From CAZABG01 sp964460985 (GTDB lineage: Bacteria > Chlamydiota > Chlamydiia > Chlamydiales > Parachlamydiaceae), in contig CAYWQX010000020.1 of NCBI GenBank assembly GCA_964460985.1, positions 1 to 39,299 on the forward strand: 39,299 nucleotides of DNA. Direction: 5' to 3'. The notes beneath the pieces were generated by a model. The model searched no databases. It worked only from the letters and a program-made list of their open reading frames with translations, and had not been told where the DNA came from. The first letter of the stretch is position 1; each line of letters begins with the position of its first letter. Below are positions 26,003 through 32,792 of the stretch, piece after piece. Position numbers and translations under genes: made by a program.

Positions 26003-26392
26003 ATGAAGCCATCCCTTATCGCCTGGTTTGGCGAAGCACAAAAGGGGCATTTTCATATCCCCTATTCAATAGATTCACTGGACGAGCTGGTAGAGCACTT
26101 GGGAGAGCCGCCCCATCATTCCAAAGGCCTTTTCTATGCAGTACAATCTCTTTTATACAATCGCTCGCTCCTTTTTTTCCGGGTACGTGAAGAAGGTTTT
26201 TCCGTCGGAGACTATTTGGTTGGCTTTAACTGGCTTTTAAATAACCCGGAGCTTGAACATGTGAGAGCGATTGGAGTGCCGGGCGTGGGTGATTATGAGG
26301 TTATCCAAGCTTTGCAGCCGCTCGTCACAATCCATAAGCGGATCGTTATAGTCTCAGAAAAAGATCTCTGGGATTATTTAAGCCGAAGTTAA
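26003..26392 (+). CDS. Small conserved-looking hypothetical protein
   Basis: 129 residues, soluble, mixed alpha/beta, with no signal peptide or membrane helix. AGGATGGA lies six bases before the ATG. The start of the protein (MKPSLIAWFGEAQKGHF) and the HVRAIGVPGVGDYEVIQAL and KRIVIVSEKDLWDYL strand-turn-helix patterns suggest a Rossmann-like fold, but no family is recognised. It follows eno by 45 bases on the same strand. Its last 15 bases overlap the end of the convergent RasGAP-like gene. Confidence 0.7.
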   Translation: MKPSLIAWFGEAQKGHFHIPYSIDSLDELVEHLGEPPHHSKGLFYAVQSLLYNRSLLFFRVREEGFSVGDYLVGFNWLLNNPELEHVRAIGVPGVGDYEVIQALQPLVTIHKRIVIVSEKDLWDYLSRS

Positions 26393-27463
26393 TAATTTGG
26401 CGAGCTCATCTAAAACGGGTTTTTTGCTTTTAATGTACTCTTCGCGATGAGAGATCTCTTTGGGAGTCGATTGATTTACAATTCCATTTATAACTTTTGT
26501 CAATTTAACCTTACTGTTATCGCTCTTAATTCCATATAGTTTGGGAGTGGTGATAAGGGGTCCTATAAACCGTAAAATAAAGAGTGAAGCTACCGCTTGA
26601 TTGGGATCAATCTCATTTCGAAGGGAGGCCGTTTTATAACGGATGGCGTAAAACTTTATAAGAGGTTTTAATTGCTCGGGAGAAGCCTTTTTTAAAGCTT
26701 TGATGATTGTCTCTAAAGCGGTATCAGCTGATTTAATAAGAGCTTTAGACCATAGCTCCCCTTTTTTCGGGCTCTCGCTGATAGCAGGCTCTTCATCAGG
26801 TATATTCAAGATGGCAAGGATGCTCTCCCCAAGGACGGGCAGTAAGAGCTGTCTTTGAACAACACCCACAAAAATTTCTGCTAAAGTGTTTGTCGAGCGA
26901 TTGATGCTTTCTTTATCACTTAAGTTTTTTACTTCAAAGCCAAGGATCACTTCAACGAGTTCAAGAGACATATCGATACCCAGTTTGGAATAAAGAAATT
27001 CACAAAACTGCTCTTTTTCGTTCGTAGATAAACTGGTTAGGTCCGGAGTATTGAGTTCAGGGAATATATTTTCCGGTCTTCTTTTTTTGATTTCGCGGAA
27101 GATATTTTCTATCTGAAGCTGCGTCTGTTCAATATCCGATTTTTTTTGCGAGTGGGTGGCAGAGTCTATTGTTTTATCTTTAAGAGATTCGGACAAAAAT
27201 TTCACTTTGGCAAAACGCTCATAGAGAGGTTTAAATTTGATGGGAAGCTTATCTCTGTCAGGGTTATTTAAATCGGCATGAGCCATCCGCCTTGCCTTTC
27301 TGTCGGCCTTCACTTTAGCTGCAAGTTCTGGATCAAGGCCGACTATGTTGGTAGATCCCTTCGTTCTTGGCAAAGCCGCCTTTTTAATCTTAGGTTGGCT
27401 TCTCCCTGGGGAGGTCTCAGGGGAAGAGTGGGGAGAAGGAGGCGGGCTGCTAGTGGGTTGCAT
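26378..27463 (-). CDS. RasGAP-domain-like protein, predicted host-directed effector
   Basis: 361 residues from the preferred ATG at 27463; an upstream in-frame ATG at 27520 lies ahead of the promoter and is rejected. Residues 1-25 are Pro/Ser-rich and disordered, about 55-130 are charged and helical, and about 165-361 resemble a eukaryotic RasGAP domain. Visible matches: NRSTNTLAE (R189, arginine-finger position; RasGAPs have F-R-x-[NT]-[ST]-[LI]-A, here with one extra residue), LGESILAIL, a helix with KKASPEQLKPLIKFY, FILRFIGPLITTP (R298; FLR...P...P signature), and the closing helix EYIKSKKPVLDELAKLL. RasGAPs speed GTP hydrolysis by Ras-type GTPases. No enzymatic proof exists; the extra residue near the finger is a caution. 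Confidence 0.75.
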   Translation of the reverse strand: MQPTSSPPPSPHSSPETSPGRSQPKIKKAALPRTKGSTNIVGLDPELAAKVKADRKARRMAHADLNNPDRDKLPIKFKPLYERFAKVKFLSESLKDKTIDSATHSQKKSDIEQTQLQIENIFREIKKRRPENIFPELNTPDLTSLSTNEKEQFCEFLYSKLGIDMSLELVEVILGFEVKNLSDKESINRSTNTLAEIFVGVVQRQLLLPVLGESILAILNIPDEEPAISESPKKGELWSKALIKSADTALETIIKALKKASPEQLKPLIKFYAIRYKTASLRNEIDPNQAVASLFILRFIGPLITTPKLYGIKSDNSKVKLTKVINGIVNQSTPKEISHREEYIKSKKPVLDELAKLLTSA

Positions 27464-27479
27464 GGTAAAAAACCTCAGT

Positions 27480-27508
27480 ATTGTATCTCTTTTGAAAGAA
27501 GGGAGCAA
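27480..27508 (-). promoter_or_regulatory. Promoter of the RasGAP-like gene
   Basis: Reading leftwards, TTGCTC (complement of 27503-27508) and TACAAT (complement of 27480-27485) are 17 bases apart. The predicted transcript start near 27473 gives a leader of about ten bases before the ATG at 27463. A GAGG at the complement of 27473-27476 straddles that start point, so whether it serves as ribosome site depends on the exact start. Confidence 0.5.
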
Positions 27509-27584
27509 TTGACATGCCAAATGGCTTCCCTGGGGAGAAGAACTAGCAATAGTATTTTTTAAAAGTTTATGTTAAGATACTTAA

Positions 27585-28529
27585 ATGACATTAATTGAAG
27601 CTCTTAATTTGCCTGTAGTAAATGAAAGTTTAGATTTTGTTTCTTTTGTCTCACTTTCCATGACCTGCAGAGAGTTGTCTCATAATCTAAAAAATGAAAA
27701 ATATTGGACTTTCTTTGGAAGACGATATTTTCCGGGCAAAAAAATAGAAACAAAACAGGCGTTCTTTAAGGAAGCTAAAGTTATCCATGTTCTTCTGAAC
27801 AATCGATTTAATACGGTTGAGATGTGCAGCCCAAGATCCCACGTTATGCTCCACTTTTATTCGATGGGATATTTTATAACAGACCCTAAATTCACCCGTA
27901 TCTCTGTTCAGGAAGCCTTAGACATCTCCTCTTTGCAAAAGACATCTGCGGTAATTAAAAATTTTAAACATTTGGCCTTTCTCAAAGTCGAGCTTCAGGA
28001 AGAGGATAAAGCAAATGCCATCAAGGACTTGATGTTGGAGTTGCCAGAGCTTCAATCCATTACTCTTATAACCCCCTCTGTAAATGATGAAGTTTTAGAG
28101 GTGGTGGCATTGAAGCAGCCGGGCTTGAAGCATTTAAAAATCGTGACTTTGGCTGAAATTTCGGAAAAATCTCTCAAAGCTATTTCCAAGCTGGAAAAGC
28201 TTCAAACCCTCATCTTTTTGACCATTGGAAAGCCTTTTGAGTCTATCCAAGTTATAAGCGCCCTCAAACGGATGAAAGAGCTCACTATTCTCCATTTTGA
28301 AGGGGCTAAAGGGTGGACCGGCCATAAAATCTTAAAGTTATTAAGAGGGAAGAGAGTTGAAAATCTACGGCTTAACGGAGTTAAAAGTATTCGAAACCAC
28401 CACCTTAGAAGTATCGCTCAAGCACCTATGACAAGCCTTTGTCTGCAAGATTTGCCATCAACGGAGTATAAGTTTAAGGGACACACCCTTAAGTACTTCG
28501 AGCTTCGCCAAGCGGATCAATACGAATAA
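27585..28529 (+). CDS. F-box-like / leucine-rich-repeat protein, predicted effector
   Basis: 314 residues. Residues about 7-45 look like an F-box: LNLPVVNESLDFVSF, then VSLSMTCRELSHNL and the closing YWTFFGRRYF, matching the LP....I..FL......L..C..W....LW..F pattern. From about 120 on there are regular leucine-rich repeats (HLAFLKVELQEE, LKHLKIVTLAEI, LQTLIFLTIGK, LTILHFEGAKG, VENLRLNGVKS, MTSLCLQDLPS). F-box/LRR proteins recruit substrates to SCF ubiquitin ligases, which bacteria lack, so action inside a host is inferred. It is divergent from the RasGAP-like gene. No clear ribosome site. The 3' end overlaps the next convergent gene by 41 bases. Confidence 0.75.
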   Translation: MTLIEALNLPVVNESLDFVSFVSLSMTCRELSHNLKNEKYWTFFGRRYFPGKKIETKQAFFKEAKVIHVLLNNRFNTVEMCSPRSHVMLHFYSMGYFITDPKFTRISVQEALDISSLQKTSAVIKNFKHLAFLKVELQEEDKANAIKDLMLELPELQSITLITPSVNDEVLEVVALKQPGLKHLKIVTLAEISEKSLKAISKLEKLQTLIFLTIGKPFESIQVISALKRMKELTILHFEGAKGWTGHKILKLLRGKRVENLRLNGVKSIRNHHLRSIAQAPMTSLCLQDLPSTEYKFKGHTLKYFELRQADQYE

Positions 28530-29355
28530 GGGCTTTTACTCTACTTGTGGTTAAGTGGGGATTTTTAGGGTTATAGCAAGAGAGGGGTTCTATACACACA
28601 TAGCTTGCATTGAGCGGGTGGAAAATTTGCAGCGAGAGCTCCTCTGAAGGCGCCTCGTATTTCACGCTTAAATTGTATTCCGACGTTTTAAGAAGCACCT
28701 CCCCTTTTCTCGGCTGAAGGGGATGAAAATTTATGTCTAAAGCTTCGTTTAAAGGAAGCTCAAGGGTGGTTCCCCCTTTAAGCCAATCGGATCGGACAGG
28801 AACTAATGTCGATTTCTCTAAGAATTGCGATTGTATGTCACTGATAATCGTCCCTTTATTTTGCGGAAGGCGATAGTAATAATGAAAGCCCACAACGGAA
28901 TCTGTATCGCTTACAACGGTTAACTCAACTTGAAGGCCCTCTTCTTTAAGCTCGGCTTCAAAAGTCATGGTAAAATTTTGGCCTTCCAAGTCAGAGAGCT
29001 TCATGCCTTGAAAAAGATCATTTCCTGCAAGCTGCCCCTTGATAAGAGTGTTGGTTTTTTCATATTTCCAAGGGACATATCTCCCAATGCCATGCGAAAA
29101 AGGGTCGGGTCTTCCTTCTACTAATTTGAGATGGGGAAATGCCTCTTGATTGGCTATGGGGCGGATTCGCGATGGGGGTCTAAAATGAAAGTGAGGGCCT
29201 ATGAGAGCTCCAAGGCCTGCATAACGTTGTTCAAAAAGGGGTTTAGTGGACTGATCGATGACTTCGAAGGCCCCTTTTCGATAAGAAAGAAGGTTCATTC
29301 CATGTTCGGGATCAAAAAGGGCCGATAAATCACCTTGCCTGAGCTCGACTGTCAT
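28489..29355 (-). CDS. Aldose 1-epimerase-like (galactose mutarotase superfamily) protein
   Basis: 288 residues of beta-rich sequence. GALIGPHFHFRPPSR near 48-62, VGFHYYYRLP near 153-162 and YVCIEPLSCYNPKNPHL near the C-terminus match the sugar-mutarotase beta-sandwich family, in which the conserved His and Glu act as general base and acid. It may interconvert sugar anomers or bind a sugar; the substrate is unknown. Its start overlaps the preceding small membrane protein gene by 26 bases, so the two are coupled. Its end overlaps the F-box gene on the opposite strand. Confidence 0.75.
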   Translation of the reverse strand: MTVELRQGDLSALFDPEHGMNLLSYRKGAFEVIDQSTKPLFEQRYAGLGALIGPHFHFRPPSRIRPIANQEAFPHLKLVEGRPDPFSHGIGRYVPWKYEKTNTLIKGQLAGNDLFQGMKLSDLEGQNFTMTFEAELKEEGLQVELTVVSDTDSVVGFHYYYRLPQNKGTIISDIQSQFLEKSTLVPVRSDWLKGGTTLELPLNEALDINFHPLQPRKGEVLLKTSEYNLSVKYEAPSEELSLQIFHPLNASYVCIEPLSCYNPKNPHLTTSRVKALIRIDPLGEARST

Positions 29356-29758
29356 ACCCGATTACCTGCCTAAAAAAGATAAAATAAAACCCAAGCGCCC
29401 ACAGGACACAAGCGTAGGCCCATTGTTTAAACGGAAATACTTTTTGTAAAGAGGAATAGGAGAGATTAGAAGGATCGACAAATACAACGGGATTTTTTTG
29501 AATTTTGAGCCCTGCTTGTTCGGCGGCCCATTCATTTAAAAAAGTCTCTTCTAAGGTATCTTCGATGTGATTCACGCCTATATTATACGAGGCCTTAACA
29601 TAGTATTTTTCAGATTGGTTTTGGATGGTGAATCTAAAATTCTGGGCTTTTGTTTTTCCTTGGAGCTTCCAATAATGAATAGAGGAGAGCGCCGCGGAAA
29701 AAGTAAAATAGAGAGCTATCAGACATACAAAATAGCCAAAAAACTTAAATTTTAACAT
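29330..29758 (-). CDS. Small two-helix membrane protein, possibly DUF3592-like
   Basis: 142 residues. One hydrophobic segment is near residues 7-27 (FGYFVCLIALYFTFSAALSS) and another near 110-130 (WAYACVLWALGFYFIFF). The stretch between is beta-rich, with KYYVKASYNI and NPVVFVDPSNLSYSSL, which resembles the pattern of DUF3592 proteins (a chain ending in V.Y.P.NP before the second helix). That resemblance is weak. It sits between RluA and the epimerase-like gene, overlapping both (14 and 26 bases). Function unknown. Confidence 0.7.
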   Translation of the reverse strand: MLKFKFFGYFVCLIALYFTFSAALSSIHYWKLQGKTKAQNFRFTIQNQSEKYYVKASYNIGVNHIEDTLEETFLNEWAAEQAGLKIQKNPVVFVDPSNLSYSSLQKVFPFKQWAYACVLWALGFYFIFFRQVIGYDSRAQAR

Positions 29759-30590
29759 CGGGTGCTAACTTTTTAAAAGAAGTTGGCAAAGGGGAGATTA
29801 ATTTTAAAGGTTTTCTCGTGTAAGGGTGTGGAATTTCCAGGTAGCCTGCATGAAGAGCAAGCCTTCCAAGGGGATCGGCTTTTGCCCCGTACTTGTCATC
29901 CCCTGCAATAGGGTGTCCCATTTCAGAAGCTTGCACCCTGATTTGGTTTTTCCTCCCTGTTTCAAGGATGAATTCCACTAAGGTAAAGCCTTTAATTTTC
30001 TTAAGGACTTTGTAATGGGTAATAGCTGTTTGGCTGCCCTCTACTTTTTCAGGGACAATATGGACATGGTATCTATCGTCTTCAAGAAGCTCGCTTGTCC
30101 AAGTTCCTGTTCCGTCTAGCTTTCCTTCAACGAAAGCATAGTATTTTCGAATCAGGGAGTGTTTTTTAAAAATTTCTTTCAAGCGCTTGGCGGCCTCCTC
30201 TTCTTTCGCAAAGACCATAACCCCCGATGTTCCCTGGTCCAAGCGGTGGACAACCACGACCCGGCCATACTTATTTTTAAGGAACTGGTGGACCGTATTT
30301 TGGGTTTCAAAGCGGGCCTTCACACTTAAAACCCCTTCCGGTTTTTCAAGCGCAATGAGGTAGCGATCCTCATAAATTATTTTAATTCCTTCGTCCAAAA
30401 ACTTAGGTTTAGAAGTAAGCTCGATCAGCTGACCCTTCTTTACAGGGTAGCTAGGAGTTCTTACCAAGGTATTATCCACTTGAATCCGGCCCTCTTTTAT
30501 CCACGATTTGATCGTGGTTTTAGAGGAGGTTGGGTTTAAGAAGACAAGTGCATCAAATAGGGTGCCGGAGGCGGGTGCTTGAGATTTCAT
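29745..30590 (-). CDS. RluA-family RNA pseudouridine synthase
   Basis: 281 residues from the ATG at 30590. An S4-like RNA-binding domain (residues 12-60: LFDALVFLNP...IKSWIKEGRIQVDN) is followed by the catalytic domain with VVVVHRLDQGTSGVMVFAK, whose aspartate is the catalytic residue, and later TGRKNQIRVQASEMGHPIAGD. It isomerises uridine in rRNA or tRNA; the exact site is unknown. A longer open frame runs upstream to 30836 but is antisense to rpsT and not protein-like, so 30590 is chosen. It is divergent from rpsT with 66 bases between. Confidence 0.92.
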   Translation of the reverse strand: MKSQAPASGTLFDALVFLNPTSSKTTIKSWIKEGRIQVDNTLVRTPSYPVKKGQLIELTSKPKFLDEGIKIIYEDRYLIALEKPEGVLSVKARFETQNTVHQFLKNKYGRVVVVHRLDQGTSGVMVFAKEEEAAKRLKEIFKKHSLIRKYYAFVEGKLDGTGTWTSELLEDDRYHVHIVPEKVEGSQTAITHYKVLKKIKGFTLVEFILETGRKNQIRVQASEMGHPIAGDDKYGAKADPLGRLALHAGYLEIPHPYTRKPLKLISPLPTSFKKLAPDVKI

Positions 30591-30619
30591 TTTACTGTTT
30601 AAAAGGTGATACGTATAAT
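30591..30619 (+). promoter_or_regulatory. Promoter of rpsT
   Basis: TTTACT at 30591-30596 and a perfect TATAAT at 30614-30619 are 17 bases apart. Predicted start near 30626 gives a 31-base leader for the S20 mRNA. Confidence 0.55.
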
Positions 30620-30644
30620 GATGGCCCAGTGATTTATATTTCAA
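30615..30644 (-). promoter_or_regulatory. Possible divergent promoter for the RluA-family gene
   Basis: Reading leftwards, TTGAAA (complement of 30639-30644) and CATTAT (complement of 30615-30620) are 18 bases apart. The -10 overlaps the -10 of the rpsT promoter on the other strand, so the two might compete for polymerase. Confidence 0.35.
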
Positions 30645-30656
30645 GTGAGATAACTC

Positions 30657-30938
30657 ATGGCTAAAGAACCAGCTAAAGAAGCAAAAAAAACAAAACGCCC
30701 AACGGCTATCAAGCGTGATCTTCAAAGTAAGAAGCGCAACCTTAAAAATCGCACTTATAAAGCAAAGGTTCGCACTGCGGTGAGAGCCTATGACGAAAGT
30801 GTGAAAAAAGGCGAAGATTCTAAAGAAAAGCTCCAAGATATCTATTCCCTTATGGATAAAGGGGTTAAGAAAGGTATTTTCAAAGCTAATAAGGCAAGCC
30901 GCGTGAAATCACGTATGGCTGTCAAAAAAGCTAAATAG
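30657..30938 (+). CDS. rpsT: 30S ribosomal protein S20
   Basis: 93 residues, very basic, all helical. The core AIKRDLQSKKRNLKNRTYKAKVRTAVRAYDE and the end MDKGVKKGIFKANKASRVKSRM match bacterial S20, which binds 16S rRNA early in 30S assembly. The length is normal with a slightly Lys/Glu/Ala-rich N-terminal extension. It has its own promoter, and the downstream hydrolase follows after 40 bases. Confidence 0.96.
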   Translation: MAKEPAKEAKKTKRPTAIKRDLQSKKRNLKNRTYKAKVRTAVRAYDESVKKGEDSKEKLQDIYSLMDKGVKKGIFKANKASRVKSRMAVKKAK

Positions 30939-30978
30939 AAAGTTGAACTTTTTAGGATAGTTATCGTAAACAAAGCTC

Positions 30979-32604
30979 ATGCGAAAACTAGTATTATTCT
31001 TAGTTTTTGTTTTATTTGTTTCGGCTGAACTTCCTCGCCCTGACGTAACGGTCAATATCCCGATGAGAGATGGGCACGAGATCGCGACCGATCTTTACTT
31101 TCCTGACCCAACGATTGGCCATAACAATCCCGCTACCACGCCCTGCATTCTTGTGCGGAGCGCGGCGGGAAGGCATGCCTTGCCTGCCTTATCTGCCCTT
31201 CCTCTTGTCCAGGCAGGCTACGTCGTAGCTATTTCTGACACCCGTTCTAGTATGGATAAAGAGGGTAAGACGATGCCTTGCCTAGATGACGGATGGGGTG
31301 AGAAGAGGGACGGCTTCGACACCGTCGAGTGGCTTGCCAATAGTCCTTATTCCAATGGTAAAATCGGAACCTTCGGTCCTTCTGCTTTAGGCATTGTTCA
31401 ACTAATGCTCGCGCCAACGACTCCAAATGGCCTTAAATCTCAGTACATTCAATTCGCCTGCGGCTCTGTCTATCATCATGCTGCCTTTCCGGCAGGCCAA
31501 TTTCATAAGCATCAGATCGAAGGGTGGTTTCAGTACTATGCCAATCATCCCAGTGTTGTAAGCCGCGTGAGAAACGAAAGAAGATACTCCTCTTTCTGGT
31601 CGCAGATGGATGCTCTTCCGTTATCCTCCCAGGTCAAAGTCCCCGCTGTTTTTGTCGGTGGATGGTTTGATACTTTTTCTCAAGGGACGATCGATGCCTT
31701 TCTCGCCCGTCAAAACCATGGGGGAGAGGGGGCAAAGGGGCAGCAAAAACTTATTATTGGCCCCTGGGCCCATTTTTGGCCTGCAGACAAGAAAATCGGC
31801 GATTTTACGGTCCCTGAAAAAGGGTATGCTCCTCCTCACAATATAACGGCCGACAAATGGTTTGACTACACGCTCAAAGGGGATCAAAATGGGGTGGACA
31901 AGGTTCCTGCAATCCAATACTACGTCATGGGTCCCTTGGATGGCTCTCCTTCTAAAGGTAATGTCTGGAAGTCGGCTGATACGTGGCCTCCCAAATTCAA
32001 ACTCACTCCTTTATACCTTCAAAGCGACAATACCCTTTCGAAAGAGGCAAGCCGAAATAGCAAAACCTTCTCTTATGTATACGATCCATCCAACCCGATT
32101 CCTACCGTAGGCGGAAGAAATCTTTTCCTTGAATCTGGCCCGAAAGACCAGTCTGAAATCGAAAAAAGAAGCGATATCGTCATTTTTAATACAGAACCCC
32201 TCGAAAAAGACCTAGAAATCACCGGCCGGGTGATCGCTCAACTTTATTTTGCGACCGATGCCGAAGATACCGATGTGTCCGTGAGATTATCGGATGTGTA
32301 TCCGGATGGAAAAAGCTATTTGATTCTCGATAACACGCACCGTTTGGGCCATCTAAGAGATCATTTTAAAGCCAATCAACCTATCCCGGTCAATGTAGAC
32401 CTTCACACAACCTCGATCGTCTTTGCAAAAGGGCATAAAATCCGTCTGAGCGTCTCCTCTTCGAACTACCCCCGGTTTGAGAAGAATCTCAACGTAAGAA
32501 TGAATGCGGACGGCGAGCCTTTAGGAGAGCCAAGGCCTGCAAAAAATAGTCTTTTTGTAGGCGGAAAATATCCCTCCCAGCTCCTCCTTCCAGTGATCGA
32601 ATAG
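30979..32604 (+). CDS. Secreted CocE/NonD-type hydrolase (peptidase S15 superfamily)
   Basis: 541 residues with a signal peptide (MRKLVLFLVFVLFVSAELP). The alpha/beta-hydrolase triad is readable: Ser in GTFGPSALG (S135), Asp in GGWFDTF (D231), His in IIGPWAHF (H265). The C-terminal jelly-roll domain of the X-Pro dipeptidyl-peptidase/CocE family follows from about 380 (LEITGRVIAQLYFATDAEDTDVSVRLSDVYPDG). It hydrolyses an ester or amide, substrate unknown. Close to the size of cocaine esterase (about 570). Export suggests the periplasm or, with a type II system present, beyond the outer membrane; the latter is inference. Confidence 0.9.
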   Translation: MRKLVLFLVFVLFVSAELPRPDVTVNIPMRDGHEIATDLYFPDPTIGHNNPATTPCILVRSAAGRHALPALSALPLVQAGYVVAISDTRSSMDKEGKTMPCLDDGWGEKRDGFDTVEWLANSPYSNGKIGTFGPSALGIVQLMLAPTTPNGLKSQYIQFACGSVYHHAAFPAGQFHKHQIEGWFQYYANHPSVVSRVRNERRYSSFWSQMDALPLSSQVKVPAVFVGGWFDTFSQGTIDAFLARQNHGGEGAKGQQKLIIGPWAHFWPADKKIGDFTVPEKGYAPPHNITADKWFDYTLKGDQNGVDKVPAIQYYVMGPLDGSPSKGNVWKSADTWPPKFKLTPLYLQSDNTLSKEASRNSKTFSYVYDPSNPIPTVGGRNLFLESGPKDQSEIEKRSDIVIFNTEPLEKDLEITGRVIAQLYFATDAEDTDVSVRLSDVYPDGKSYLILDNTHRLGHLRDHFKANQPIPVNVDLHTTSIVFAKGHKIRLSVSSSNYPRFEKNLNVRMNADGEPLGEPRPAKNSLFVGGKYPSQLLLPVIE

Positions 32605-32645
32605 TCCATCCTTTAATCTTTTTTATCCTTTATTAGACAGTTACT

Positions 32646-32667
32646 AAGGCCATACATTAGAGGCTTT
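32646..32667 (+). terminator. Weak hairpin after the hydrolase gene
   Basis: AAGGCC and GGCTTT (one G/U pair) flank a ten-base loop and are followed by GTCTTGTTTT. The stem is short, so the terminator call is tentative. Confidence 0.25.
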
Positions 32668-32747
32668 GTCTTGTTTTACTTAAACAGTATCAAGGTAGTT
32701 ACAGAAAATTTAGCCTTTATAAAGAGCTTGCCTGGGAGAAATTATAG

Positions 32748-32772
32748 AAAAAACTTGGCGAAAGCCGTTTTT
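32748..32772. terminator. Probable bidirectional terminator between convergent genes
   Basis: AAAAAC pairs with GTTTTT and GGC with GCC around a GAAA tetraloop, with a two-base TT bulge. Read on either strand the stem ends in a T-run (five on plus, six on minus). It lies between the 3' end of the plus-strand hydrolase and that of the minus-strand AlbA_2-type gene. Confidence 0.45.
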
Positions 32773-32792
32773 GATACATGGCGTTACAGAGA

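Noticed and set aside
25987..26190. 67-codon plus-strand open frame overlapping the small gene after eno
   Set aside because: The alternative frame at 26003 has a good ribosome site and protein-like composition.
27509..27514. Perfect TTGACA on the plus strand ahead of the F-box gene
   Set aside because: No -10 lies at 16-19 bases downstream (GGGGAG there), so it is not taken as a promoter.
27464..27520. Upstream ATG at 27520 for the RasGAP-like protein
   Set aside because: A promoter at 27480-27508 lies inside the extra 19 codons, so they would not be transcribed from it.
30591..30836. Upstream 82-residue extension of the RluA-family protein
   Set aside because: It is antisense to rpsT, rich in Phe/Cys/His with no domain match, and the S4 domain starts right after the ATG at 30590.
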